Shown here one piece after another: positions 1-10,043 of a DNA stretch of 64,000 bases (position 1 is the stretch's first letter; every line of letters begins with the position of its first letter). The stretch lies in NCBI GenBank assembly GCA_027886185.1, contig WOAB01000893.1, positions 3,162,001 to 3,226,000 of the forward strand, in the 5' to 3' direction. The notes under the pieces are model-generated. The model searched no databases. It was not told where the DNA came from and saw only the letters and a program-made list of their open reading frames with translations. The DNA is from Rheum nobile. Lineage: Eukaryota; Streptophyta; Magnoliopsida; Caryophyllales; Polygonaceae. The position numbers were made by a program, and so were the translations under genes.

Positions 1-324
1 AGAAGGAGGTGGAGATACTCCTCTAAATATCAATGAAAGGACTGCTATTTCTCCTACTGCCTTGGATCCTATCTTGGATGCCATTAGAAGAATGAAACTT
101 GAGCTTGAAGGTCAAATAAGAGACTCTTAACAAGAGAATCAAGCCATCTTTAGGCGCTTGGAAGCTAGAGTTGAAGTATCCGAGCAACGCCTAAGTGAGG
201 TCGCTAGAATGAATGAAGGCTTCATGCCTTCTCACTTTGAAGGTAACTCCTCACACCCCCTGACAAGAGCATTGTCTAACCCTTCAATACTAGGAGTTAC
301 TTCATCACAAGTGCACATGCTTAC
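1..324 (+). pseudogene. Degraded Ty3/gypsy gag, N-terminal part (element E)
   Basis: The + strand reads as the N-terminal region of a gypsy capsid protein, including a heptad-like stretch with RRLEARVEVSEQRLSEVAR around 150-210. The same pattern occurs in the gag N-terminus of element B (RRLGARVGVFENRLSSV, - strand near 22830), so E and B are related CRM-like elements. The frame is broken by a TAA near 128. The gag resumes after the solo LTR at 1306, so this is one gene split by an insertion. It continues beyond the left edge of the window. Sequence homology between E and B is seen directly; lineage is inferred. Confidence 0.6.
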
Positions 325-1305
325 TGATATGAATCAAGGATCGGGAATGACGCGGTGCAAGGAATGGCTTCGAAGATCTTCAAGGAATCGTCAAGAAAAG
401 TCCAGAAATATGACCTGACTTGAACTGGCTCGTTCTCTCTCGTCTGGGGTCGGAATGGAGTGATTCCAAATCCCAGAGTTAGATCTGGAAGTCTAGTTTA
501 TTCCCTCAAATTTTGAGAATTTTCTGGACGGGGAATAAAAATATATGCCAGTTTTTCTGAGATGCTGCTGAAAGATCCGAGATGGAAATCTGAGATGGAT
601 TGAGTGTTGATGATGATGTTGATAATGATAGCAGCGAGTGGTGGTGGTGAATGGATGCAGGAAAACGAACAGGTGATGATGAATGGGCTGGGATAGGTAC
701 TCTTCTTGGAGGATATTACGCACCAACAAGAAAGATATGACTCACCTTTGATGAATTCCTGAATTGTTGATCGATATTACACACGATCTTGAGCTTCAAA
801 TTCTCAGAAAAATGAGAGTGTTTTCTTGATCGAAAATTAGGGTTCAAAGCTTCCTAAAAAGTGGCTACAAAAAGAGCTTAAATACCTCTTCTTCTAAGAA
901 GCATGGGCCAGCCCAAATAAATGTGTCTCTTGCCTTCAACACAAGGCTGGGAAAATCATAAAATAACTAATAATAATAGAGTTTAAAAATGCAAGGAAGA
1001 TGGCTAAGTAATCTGGGAGGGCGCCGGCCTTGATTGCATTAAATGCCTGACTTGGCTTCTTCGGAAACAAGGAAGTTGATGTGCTCTTCAAGCTGACTTG
1101 GAGGTATGCCTTGGGTTGCTAGGCCTTGCTTGAGTTTCTCTTGAAGCTCCTTGCCTTGGCATGAGTGAGCCTCCTAGGTGGATCCATAGCTAGCTCCTTA
1201 AGATCTTCATGGCTTGAAGGACTTGCTAGCATTGGAGAGCGCCTTGGTGTAGGTGTAGCATTGCTTGACTCCTCCTTGCTTTGAAGATGGGATAGAATCA
1301 CATCA
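325..1305 (-). repeat. Solo LTR of a CRM-like gypsy element (B subfamily)
   Basis: Begins TGATATGAATCAAGG and ends GAATCACATCA on the + text, the same ends as the LTRs of element B (20943-22018, 29053-29393), so it lies in - orientation. It is flanked by a perfect 5-bp duplication, CTTAC, at 320-324 and 1306-1310. No internal element sequence is present and gag coding resumes immediately after, so this is a solo LTR left by LTR-LTR recombination. On the - strand an ORF (1119-1301) reads RRLTHAKARSFKR, the pol tail that CRM-like elements encode inside their LTR. Confidence 0.9.
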
Positions 1306-2745
1306 CTTACTATCTCAAGTGCTCAGCCAGGTATGAGTTCTTCTTATGCCCCTCCCTATGTACCTCAAACTACAATATTTCCTCCTATATATATCCCTAC
1401 TAGCTTTTCAGGTCAAGATGTGAGGAATCATGAAGAAGAAAGGTATGATACTCAGGTGCCTCAAGGGGCCTATGCTCAGTACACGGCGTCTCTCACTCAA
1501 ACAAGGAGGAGTGTCCAAGGCCGAAGACAAGGCCAAGGATATGGGTGGCAACCTGAGGTGATCATGCAAGGACAAGGCTATGGGCATGCACATGAGGTTG
1601 ACTTGCATAACCAAAGGTATGAGCAAGCTACCCGAGCTCTTTACCAAGCTCAAAGGCATCCTTTTGGACAAGTTCAAGAGAGGGCATGTCTTCCTAATGC
1701 TAAGCTTGAGATAGAAAAGTTTGGTAAGTCTACTGATCTGGAGGAGTAACTTCAATGGGAAAGCAAGACAGAGAAAATATTTGATTACCACCAATTCACC
1801 GACGCCCAAAGAGTAGCCATTGCAAGTATAAAATTTGAAGGCTTTGCTGACCAATGGTGGAAGAAAGATAAGGAAGAAAGAGATCAATTTGGCCTGGGTC
1901 CTATAGATACTTGGGAGGAGCTCAAGATGGCTCTTAAGCACCGGTTTGTGCCCGAGAACTTCTCAGCTCGTGTGCATGAAAGGTTGTAACAACTCAAGCA
2001 AGGTCACCGCACTGCCGATGAGTATTATAAGGATCTAAAAACTTTGCTATTTAGATCAGGCCTTAAGTTTCCCGATGGTTATTATTTCTAAATATATTGA
2101 GAATCTTAATCATGAACTAAAGTCCATTGTTAACATGCAACACTTTGGTAGGGGCACCTCAGTTGAAGACATGCTCCATTACAGTAACCATGTGTATAGG
2201 AATCTGCCCCAAAGGAGGAGCCAACGTCCTAGCTCTAGGCCGTGACATCAAGGAGCCTCTAGCTCCTCCAACTACACTTCTAAGCGCTTAGAGCCAAGTC
2301 AAGAAGCTAATCAAGTGCAGCCAAGAAGAGAGCCCTACAAGCCTCCCCAAAATCAGAGAAGAGAAGGAGAGTAAAGGACTAGTGAAATCAAGTGTTTGAA
2401 GTGCCTAAGCCATGGGCATATGGCCATGGATTGTCCGTCAAGGCGCCAAGTCCTACTCAACACTATTGGGGAGTATGAATCAGATGAGGCACATGAAGAG
2501 ATTAGGGAAGAAGGAATAGAGGAGGAAGAGGTACAAGTCATGGCTGAAACTCAAGGTGAATGCTTTGTGGTGAAAAGGTCTCTTATGGCCAATGAAGCTC
2601 CTACTCCTCCAAACCAAAGGGAGACTATCTTGCACTCTTTTGAAAGTTTGTAAGCAAGACAAGATAAGTTTTTCTGTAGAAGGATATCAAGATGAGGTCA
2701 TGTGTGATGTATTGCGTATGACATCATGCCATATTCTCTTAGGAA
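1306..2745 (+). pseudogene. Degraded Ty3/gypsy gag and protease remnant (element E)
   Basis: Continuation of the E gag after the solo LTR. Open from 1333 (proline/glutamine-rich linker) to a TAG at 1747, then the capsid core is readable through several stops (for example FEGFADQWW near 1845, RFVPENFSARVHERL near 1945). A CCHC zinc knuckle, CLKCLSHGHMAMDC, lies near 2394-2437. The protease active-site region seen in element A (IIDGGSCC) is deleted, since the frame jumps from the post-knuckle linker to QDKISFSVEGYQDEV. Coding stops at 2745, where the LTR of element D begins, inside a protease motif (CHILLGR). Clearly non-functional. Confidence 0.75.
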
Positions 2746-3792
2746 GATGATAGGATCTTCGTTGGATGTGCTTCAGTGAAGGGAAATGGCCGAAAATCAT
2801 CACCGGGCGGCTATCGGAGTGGTAGGTGTAGATGGTTGCGTAGACCGATGATGGCGATGATCTCAGCGTCGCTCTTGGGCTTGAAAGATGGCACATGAGG
2901 TGAGGAATGAAGTCGGAAGGTGGTCGTGGTGATGGTTTCCATAAACAAGGGGATATGAACTCTACTTGTAGGATATGACGCACCAATAAGAAGGGTCCTT
3001 GAATTCTGGCTTGGATATGACGCACCAAGGTAGGATTCGATGAATATATAGATCTTGATATTACTCACAAACATAGGAACTAAGGGAGCTTTGAAAGGTC
3101 TCAAATGAGAGTGTTTTAGGGTTTGTTCAAAGCTGCCAAAACAATCTACAAGTGCGGCTTTTATACTCCATGCAAGGAGATCGGCGCACTTAATGTGAAA
3201 CTTAATAAAAACGTAGTGTTTGGCCTAAACATAAGGCCGGGTTTGAGCTACAACACAAAGCAAAGATATGTCTAAAACAAACGCTAAAATAACACAAAAG
3301 AAGCTTTTTAGGCGTCGGGCGCAAACAAGCATTAAATGCTCAACTTAGAGGCTTCGAAAGTAAGAACGTTGATGAGATCTTCTAGCTGAATTGGGGGGCG
3401 AGCCTTAAGTTGTTAAACCTTGCTTGAGAAGCTCTTGAAGTTCCTTAGCCTTGGCCCAAGTGATCCTCCTAGGTGGGGCCACATCCGACTCCTTTGGTTC
3501 GTCTTGCCTTGGAGTGTTAGTTGGCCTAGGAGAGTCACTGCCCCTGCGGTTTGGTTGGCCCCCGCACGCGGGGGCTCCAGGAAGTCTTTGTCAGGTTCTA
3601 AAGTGCAACCGCCCCCACGGCCTAGTTAGCCGCCTCCGCGGTGGGACTCCAGAATGTCTTGGACATGCGCAGAAGTGTCACCGCCCCCGTGACTTGGTTG
3701 GCCGCCCCCGCGACGACTCCAGAACCAGCTCTTCATCACTTGACTCCAGCTCTTCCTTGTCCATGGCTTGGAGATGGAATGGAATCACATCA
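2746..3792 (-). repeat. 3' LTR of CRM-like element D
   Basis: LTR-like segment from TGATAGGATCTTCG to GGAATCACATCA, the latter being the U3 end typical of all CRM-like LTRs here. It contains the GGATATGACGCACCAA repeats seen in B-subfamily LTRs. The 5 bp before it (GAAGA, 2741-2745) would be D's target site in element E. It is separated from D's pol (18100 onward) by the whole of element A. The - strand of 3400-3790 can be read as the pol C-terminal tail (PPRRITWAKAKELQELLKQGL region near 3425-3480). GC-rich palindromic units lie at about 3537-3725. Confidence 0.75.
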
Positions 3793-3797
3793 TCCTC

Positions 3798-4645
3798 TGA
3801 TAAGGATCGAGTTGGGGTTGGTTTCGGTACAAGGAAAGGCCACAACTCCGAAGAACTTCAATTTTGCGCAGTTGTGTTCTGGGCTGGATTCCGGCGAGCT
3901 TCTTGACGGTTTGGCCGGCGCTCCTGGGGTGGATGGGTGGCTTAGAGGGTGAACTTGAAGTGTATGGGAGGTGGGAAGGTGGAGGTGAGGGATAGGCAAC
4001 TCCTTGGCTCCGGCAACTGGCTACTGGATTTGGAGAAGAAGAAGCAAGCAAGTAACTTGGAGAGTAGTATCCAAATCTGGCTTTGCAATGGCAGAAGGCA
4101 CGAGCTCCTGGGTGAGACTTTGCAATAAAATGATGAACAACAATGTAAAGAAACTAGAGAGCAAATTAGGGTTCAAAGTCTGCCTTAGAAAGGCTTACAA
4201 AATCGGACTAAGTAGACACTAGAGCTCCCAACGGCTAGCTTTGCATTGAATGCAGTTGGTGGGCACGAGGGGCGACTTCCCTAGGCGCTCCTCTTGGAAA
4301 ATGGAGGCTTACCTAGTGCTAGACAACATGCAAAAAGTGGGCCTAGAGAATTCAAAAGGAGCCGTTGGAGATTGTCTCCCTTTCAAGGCTAAAAATGCTA
4401 GGCGGCAAAGCTAGGCGGGCTTGAGAATGGGCTGGGCCTCTAGGCGAGTTACGAGCTCTTGGCTTGGGCCCCTTGGCACACCTTGAGAGTATAGGCCCTT
4501 GAGAAGGTCCTCATGAAGTCCCTTAGCCATGGAGCGTGTGAGCCTCCTTGGTTGGTCTTGGTCTTCCTTGGCATCGCCGCTTGCATGGCTTGACTTAGTC
4601 TCCTTGGCTCTTGGCTCTTGGTCTTGTGGATGTGATATCACATCA
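3798..4645 (-). repeat. 3' LTR of CRM-like element A
   Basis: Runs from TGATAAGGATCGAG to GATATCACATCA on the + text. Its distal part (about 4252-4645) matches 17719-18099, the truncated 5' LTR of the same element, with a 13-bp gap and a few substitutions. The flanks TCCTC (3793-3797) and TCATC (18100-18104) look like a target duplication with one substitution. The pol ORF of A continues into this LTR to its stop at 4411. Confidence 0.85.
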
Positions 4646-5532
4646 TCCTCCTCCCCTTGAAAGATATTTGACCTCGAATCTGAGCCAAGCATGTCTTCGT
4701 CTTCATCCACTAGGTACGGGGCAAGGTCGGCGACGTTGAAGACGTCATGAACACCAAAAGTGGATGGGAGCTCGAGCTTGTAAGCATTGTTGTTGATTCG
4801 CTCAAACACTTGAAAATGACCATCGGCTCGGGGCTTGAGCTTGGAGTCTCTAAGAGAAGGGAGCATCTCCTTCCTCAAGTGAACCCACACTAGATCTCTG
4901 GGCTCAAAGATCAACTCCTTGCGCTTCTTGTTGGCTTGCTTGACATATTGCTCCATGCGTCTCTCTAGTTGCGCCTTGGTGTCTTCATGGAGCCTTTGTA
5001 TCCAGCTGGCTTGGTCCACGCCTTCCTTGCTACTAGGACCTGAAATGGCAAAAGGAACCAAGTCAAGAGGAGTGGTGGGATTACGGCCATAAACTACCTC
5101 AAAGGGGGTCTTCTTGGTGGCGGAGTGGACGGCTCGGTTGTAAGCAAATTCTATGAAGGGCAAGCAATCCTCCCACCTGTGCAAGTTAGTTTTAAGCAAG
5201 GATCTAAGCAAGGCGCCAAGTGTGCGGTTCACTACTTCGGTTTGGCCATCCGTTTGAGGGTGGCACGTAGTAGTGAAGAGCAACTTGGTTCCAAATTTAG
5301 ACCACAAAGCTTTCCAAAAATAGCTCAGAAATTTCACATCCCTATCAAACACAATGGAGTGGGGAATTCCATGGAGCTTAACAACATGCTCAAAGAATAG
5401 ACTAGCCACATTAGGAGCATCGTCCGTTTTGTGGCAAGCTATGAAATGAGCCATCTTGCTAAAGCGATCTACAACCACAAAAATGGAATCCCTTCCCCGC
5501 TTGGTCCTAGGCAATCCAAGCACAAAGTCCAT
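4411..5532 (-). CDS. Integrase C-terminal two thirds of element A pol
   Basis: Encodes the retroviral-type integrase catalytic core and C-terminus, which would join element cDNA to the genome. The core starts at MDFVLGLPRTKRGRD (first catalytic Asp); the second Asp is in SIVFDRDVKF and the Glu is expected near TDGQTEVVNRTLG. A GPY/F-like C-terminal region ends with FNVADLAPYLVDEDEDML. The last ~75 residues lie inside the 3' LTR and form a basic tail (RRLTRSMAKGLHEDLL) like the CR motif of CRM elements. A frameshift near 5555 separates this ORF from RT-RNase H, so the start shown is simply the first Met after the shift. Family assignment is firm, function lost. Confidence 0.85.
   Translation of the reverse strand: MDFVLGLPRTKRGRDSIFVVVDRFSKMAHFIACHKTDDAPNVASLFFEHVVKLHGIPHSIVFDRDVKFLSYFWKALWSKFGTKLLFTTTCHPQTDGQTEVVNRTLGALLRSLLKTNLHRWEDCLPFIEFAYNRAVHSATKKTPFEVVYGRNPTTPLDLVPFAISGPSSKEGVDQASWIQRLHEDTKAQLERRMEQYVKQANKKRKELIFEPRDLVWVHLRKEMLPSLRDSKLKPRADGHFQVFERINNNAYKLELPSTFGVHDVFNVADLAPYLVDEDEDMLGSDSRSNIFQGEEDDVISHPQDQEPRAKETKSSHASGDAKEDQDQPRRLTRSMAKGLHEDLLKGLYSQGVPRGPSQELVTRLEAQPILKPA
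4646..4662 (-). other. Polypurine tract of element A
   Basis: Immediately inside the 3' LTR the - strand reads TTCAAGGGGAGGAGGA, the expected primer site for plus-strand DNA synthesis. The same tract occurs beside the B LTR at 22019-22035. Confidence 0.75.
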
Positions 5533-7505
5533 AGAAACATCTTCCCATGGCCTACTTGGGATGGGGAGTAAAGTCCTTGCGGACTCAACCTAGACTTTGC
5601 TTGCTTGCAAGTGGCGCAAGTAGAACAAAGTCTTTCCACATCCTTGTGCATCTTAGGCCAATAAAAATGTTCCTTGAGGGCATGGAGAGTCTTAGCCACT
5701 CCAAAGTGACCCATGAGACCCCCACCATGCGCCTCTTGGACTAGGAGCTTACGGCATGAGCTACTAGGCACACACAATCTAGAGCTCTTAAAAAGATAAC
5801 CCTCACACAAATAGAATTGATCCTTACTTCCTAAAGTCTTACATGCATTATATAATTCAGAAAAATCATGGTCACATGCATACAAGTCTTTCATGAAAGC
5901 AAAACCAAGCATCCTAGCATCTAGAGTGGAGAGGAGGGTATACCTTCTAGACAAAGCATCGGCCACAATGTTTTCCTTACCTTTCTTATGCTTGATCACA
6001 TAAGGAAATGCCTCAATGGACTCAACCCATTTGGCGTGGCGCTTGTTCAACTTACTTTGCCCTTTCAAGTACTTGAGTGCCTCATGGTCGGAGTGGATGA
6101 CAAATTCCCTTGGAAGAAGGTAATGTTTCCATGTCTTGAGCACTCTCACAAGGGCAAGGAGCTCTTTATCATATGTGAGGTAGTTCAATTCAGCCCCATG
6201 AAGCTTCTCACTAAAGTAGGCTATTGGACGGCCTTCTTGCATGAGCACCCCTCCTAGGCCAAAACCTAAAGCATCACATTCAATTTCAAAAGTTTTAGTG
6301 AAATCAGGTAAGGCAAGCAAAGGTGCATTAGTAAGCTTAGATTTAAGAGTAGAAAAGGCCTCCTCTTGGCGGTCACCCCAAGCAAACACCACATTCTTCT
6401 TGGTAAGCTCGGTGAGGGGTTCAACCAAGGTACTAAAGTCTCTCACAAACCGGCGGTAGAAGCCGGCTAGCCCAAGGAAACTCCTTACTTGAGTCATGGT
6501 TGTAGGAGTAGGCCACTCCTTGATGGCCTTGATCTTTTCTTCATCCACCTTGAGGCCATCCTTACAAACAACAAACCCTAAGAAGATTACATGGTCTGAG
6601 TAAAAGTGACACTTATTAAAGTTAGCATATAGTTGCTCTTTCCTAAGAACCTCTAGGACTTGTCTAAGGTGGTGAACATGCTCTTTTAAGCTACGGCTAT
6701 AGACTAAGATATCATCAAAATAGACCACTACAAATTTGCCTAAAAAGGCCCTAAGCACATGGTTCATGAGCCTCATGAAAGTTCTTGGAGTATTAGTTAG
6801 ACCAAAAGGCATAACTAACCACTCATACAAGCCATAGGTGGTTTTGAAAGCGGTTTTCCACTCATCACCTTCTTTCATGCGGATTTGATGATATCCACTT
6901 TTCAAGTATATTTTAGAGAATATGGATGAACCATGGAGCTCATCAAGCATATCATCAAGTCTAGGAATTGGATGCCTATACTTGATGGTTAAGTTGTTGA
7001 TAGCCCTACAATCCATACACATTCTCCATGAGCCATCTTTTTTAGGTACAAGGATTACCGGAACCGAGCATGGACTTAGACTAGCTTGCACGTAGCCCTT
7101 GTCTAGGAGCTCTTGGACTTGCTTTTGGAGCTCCTTAGTCTCGGCTGGATTGGCTCTATAGGCGGCTTTGTTTGTAAGGGAGGCGCCGGGAACAAAATCA
7201 ATTTGATGCTCTATGCCTCGGATGAGAGGCAACTCGGGTGGCACTTCATCTTGGAAGAGGTCTTCATACTCCTTCAAGAGAGAGGCAATAATAGGAGGCA
7301 AAGGGGTTAGGTCCTCATTAGTGAATAGAACTTGCTTACAAATAGCAAGAAAACAAACTTCACTTCCCTTGAGTGCACTAAGCACTTCCTTAGGCTTAGC
7401 CACATGAAGATGAGAGGCGGCGGCCTTGTTGCTTCCAATGGCCATCTTGTCTTGCTTCTTAGCCTCTTGTTCTTGTTGGAGCTTCCTTTGCTCCCTTTGA
7501 TGCAT
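5469..7505 (-). CDS. Reverse transcriptase-RNase H of element A (inactive by sequence)
   Basis: 678-residue ORF. RT occupies about residues 125-300: VPKKDGSWRMCMDCRAIN, PFGLTNTP, and the catalytic box YFDD at about 262-265. RNase H follows at about 405-520 (TFEIECDALGFGLGGVLM, VIHSDHEALKYL). A zinc-binding HHCC integrase N-terminus follows at about 600-650 (HGGGLMGHFGV, CSTCATCKQAK). The motif A Asp of RT, normally in an SKIDLRSGYHQIR-type box, is Tyr at residue 200 (SKIYLKSGYHQIR), which should abolish polymerisation. The reading frame shifts near 5555, ending out of frame just before the integrase core. Upstream it is cut from gag-protease by a foreign insert. Confidence 0.9.
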   Translation of the reverse strand: MHQREQRKLQQEQEAKKQDKMAIGSNKAAASHLHVAKPKEVLSALKGSEVCFLAICKQVLFTNEDLTPLPPIIASLLKEYEDLFQDEVPPELPLIRGIEHQIDFVPGASLTNKAAYRANPAETKELQKQVQELLDKGYVQASLSPCSVPVILVPKKDGSWRMCMDCRAINNLTIKYRHPIPRLDDMLDELHGSSIFSKIYLKSGYHQIRMKEGDEWKTAFKTTYGLYEWLVMPFGLTNTPRTFMRLMNHVLRAFLGKFVVVYFDDILVYSRSLKEHVHHLRQVLEVLRKEQLYANFNKCHFYSDHVIFLGFVVCKDGLKVDEEKIKAIKEWPTPTTMTQVRSFLGLAGFYRRFVRDFSTLVEPLTELTKKNVVFAWGDRQEEAFSTLKSKLTNAPLLALPDFTKTFEIECDALGFGLGGVLMQEGRPIAYFSEKLHGAELNYLTYDKELLALVRVLKTWKHYLLPREFVIHSDHEALKYLKGQSKLNKRHAKWVESIEAFPYVIKHKKGKENIVADALSRRYTLLSTLDARMLGFAFMKDLYACDHDFSELYNACKTLGSKDQFYLCEGYLFKSSRLCVPSSSCRKLLVQEAHGGGLMGHFGVAKTLHALKEHFYWPKMHKDVERLCSTCATCKQAKSRLSPQGLYSPSQVGHGKMFLWTLCLDCLGPSGEGIPFLWL

Positions 7506-7511
7506 TTAGGC

Positions 7512-8466
7512 GGACCTCTACACCACTTCAAGCAGCCGAGGATGGAATGGGCCTTGAAGACTTGGATCAAGCGCTTAGTGAAGATGAAGAAGACGGCATG
7601 GGCTTGGAGGACCTTGCGCACGAGCTGGAAGGGGAACAAGAGAACAACTCCAAGGAGAAGGTCACGCAAGGAGACGGCCCAGAAAGGCTCAAGTCGGCGG
7701 CCCAGCTGAAGGAGAAGCCCACAAGTGGCTAAGGAGAAGAAGGCCCAAGAAGACCTCATTTCTTTTCTTGCTTTTTATTTTATTAGACAATTAAAAGTAT
7801 TTCAAATATGGGTTTTGATGGATGTTAGTATTTAAGGTGATGTTGAACATTTTTAGGGCAGATTTGATGAATTGAAAATTGAAGCGTTTATTTCTTTCTC
7901 TAGTTTTAGTGATTGATTTGATCAAGAGCGATTCTTGTTTGTGTCGATTGTGAGTGTTCGTTTTTTGAGAGTTTCAAGAACAAGATACTCGTTCGAATCC
8001 TTTCTTTTCAAGAGTGATTCTTGGAGAGGAAGATTCAAACCCTAGTTTGTTCTTGAGAGTGATTCTCAAGAACAATTAGGTCTTACGAGTTCTCGTCGGT
8101 GGATTCCGAGGAGATCGTCGTTTGCTTATCCATAACCGCGCCTCCCACACCATCTCCACCACCGGCGCCTCACTCCTTCCCTATTTCACACGCACACCTC
8201 CGACGCCCCACCCCCTTGTGCCCACGCGTTTGGTGCCGGAGCCCCGTACCCTAGACGCGATCAACCCCGCCATCACCGACGCCTACATCCGCCTCCTCGC
8301 CCCGGTTGAAAGCCCGGTGACAAGCCCGAGTTCAAGGCCCCGGACGTCCAACAAGGCCGAAGCCCTAGGAGCCCTCGCGCCTGCCCTCGGTCGCCCATGC
8401 CCTTGCCCAAGACGCCCCTTCCCCGTTTTGCAAGAAGAGGTGTTTTACCTATCCAGTTTGCGGTCC
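7512..8466 (+). other. Foreign ~0.95-kb insert between protease and RT of element A
   Basis: Gag-protease ends near 8466 and RT begins near 7505, yet the intervening ~950 bp resembles neither. It contains, on the + strand, a highly acidic frame (7547-7732) with a repeated LEDL motif (GMGLEDLDQALSEDEEDGMG) that ends in TAA at 7730. This is followed by AT-rich DNA (7760-7960), a GAGTGATTCTTG-type repeat region (7925-8080), and a GC-rich proline-rich frame (8122-8478). The two junctions carry similar sequence, GCGGACC and GCGGTCC. The layout (coding tail, AT-rich tract, then leader-like sequence) resembles the end of one retroelement joined to a leader, but I do not recognise it. Confidence 0.45.
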
Positions 8467-10043
8467 TGCAGATCTTAAACGCATCACCCTTGCCACATGA
8501 TTCGCCATGATCTCATGCGGCGCCATAGGCTTCAAAGTGATTCTCTTCCCTTTGAGATGAAAGGAGTACTCATTGGTGACATCTTGATGGATGAAACCCC
8601 TATCATATTGCCATGGGCGTCCTAGAAGTAGGTGGCATGCGGTCATTGGCAATACATCACAAAGCACCTCGTCTTGGTAGCTCCCAATGGAGAAGCTAAT
8701 CTTGTCTTGCTCGGTCACCTTGATGGGAGTGTTAGCATTCAACCAACTAAGAGAATAAGGTTGTGCATGTGAAATAGTAGGGAGAGCAAACCTTTTCACT
8801 ACCTCTTGATCGATTATGTTGCAACATGAACCTCCATCGATGATCAAGTTGCAAATCTTACCTTGGATGAGGCACCTAGTGTGGAAGACGGTCTCCCTTT
8901 GATTTGGAGGACTAGGAGCTTCACTAGACATGAGGGCACGCTTGACTACGAAGCATTCCCCTTGTGTTTCGGCCATGATTTGTAGCTCTTCCTCCTCTTG
9001 GACATCTTCTATGGGGGGCTCTTGGATCTCCTCATCCGAGTCATACTCACCATAGGAAGTTAGGAGCACTTGGCGGCTAGATGGGCACTCTCTTACCATA
9101 TGACCACGCCCAAGGCACTTGTAACACTTAATGTCACTAGTCTTAGGCTCTCCTCCTCTTCTTGGCTGCGGAGGACCCTTGTAAGGCTCTCGCCTTGGCT
9201 GGCTTGGTACTTGCTCATTTCTTGGCTCTTGGCGCCGCCGAGGGTAAGAGGTGGCCGGCGCGGCACTTGAGGGTGTCCCTTGCCAAGGTCTCGAGCTTGG
9301 TGGCTGACTTCTCCTTTGTGGGAGGGTCTTATAGATCCGGTTGGTGTAGTGGAGGATCTCCTCCACCATGGTGCCCCTTACAAAATGTTGCTTACTAACA
9401 ATTTCCCTAAGGTCGGGGTTTAGGTTCTTTACAAACTTAGAAATTACATACCCCTCGGGGAATTGAACCTCCGACCTAAACAAAAGCATTTTCAACTCCT
9501 TATAATACTCATCGGGCGTGTGGTGGCCTTGCTTGAGTTGTTGGAGGCGCTCATGGATTCTTGCCGTGTAGTTCTCCGGCACAAAGCGATGAATGAGCTC
9601 GGACTTCAACTCTTCCCAAGTGGTAATAGGATCTAGGCCATGTCGGGCTCGATATTCCTTCTCCTCCATCCACCATTGGTCGGCGAATCCTTCAAATCGA
9701 ATGCTAGCAACGGCTACCCTTTGAGCGTCGGTGAGTTGTTGATAGTTGAAGGTTTGCTCGGTCTTGGAGACCCATTGCAAGCATTCTTCCGGATCAGTGG
9801 ACTTCCCAAATTTCTCCACCTCAAGCTTGAAGTTAGGTAGGCGAGCTTGGTCTTGCACCAATGGCACACATTGAGGTTGAAGGAGGGCGCCGGGTAGAGG
9901 CTCTTGTCTTTGGATTCCACGGGCGTTGGCCTCTTGGCGCCGGGTTTGGCCTTGAAATTGAGCGGGTACAAACTGCCTTTGAGGTGCCAGATAGCCTCCT
10001 TGAACCCTTGGAGGCTCATATGATCCTTGCCTCTCAAAGTGAC
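8449..10043 (-). pseudogene. Gag-protease of element A, part downstream of the Athila insertion
   Basis: Open frame of about 530 codons from the Athila insertion site to a TAG at 8449. Order: glutamine-rich linker (10043-9840); capsid (FEGFADQWWMEEKEYRARHG, RFVPENYTARIHERLQQLKQG); arginine-rich linker; zinc knuckle CYKCLGRGHMVREC; acidic stretch; aspartic protease with IIDGGSCCNIID and the flap-proximal LLGRPWQYDRGF. The protein would form the particle core, and the protease would cleave gag-pol. Its N-terminal part lies at 16621-17133, in the same frame across the insertion. It ends abruptly at the foreign insert, so gag-protease and pol are no longer linked. Confidence 0.88.

Noticed and set aside
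3451..3906. + strand ORF of 151 codons over the D/A LTR junction
   Set aside because: It spans two different LTRs and the intervening target site, and reads against the coding direction of the elements; a chance frame in GC-rich units.
8122..8478. Proline-rich + strand ORF as a host gene
   Set aside because: GC-rich low-complexity frame within a foreign insert in a retroelement; no domain and no start context. Kept only as part of the insert.
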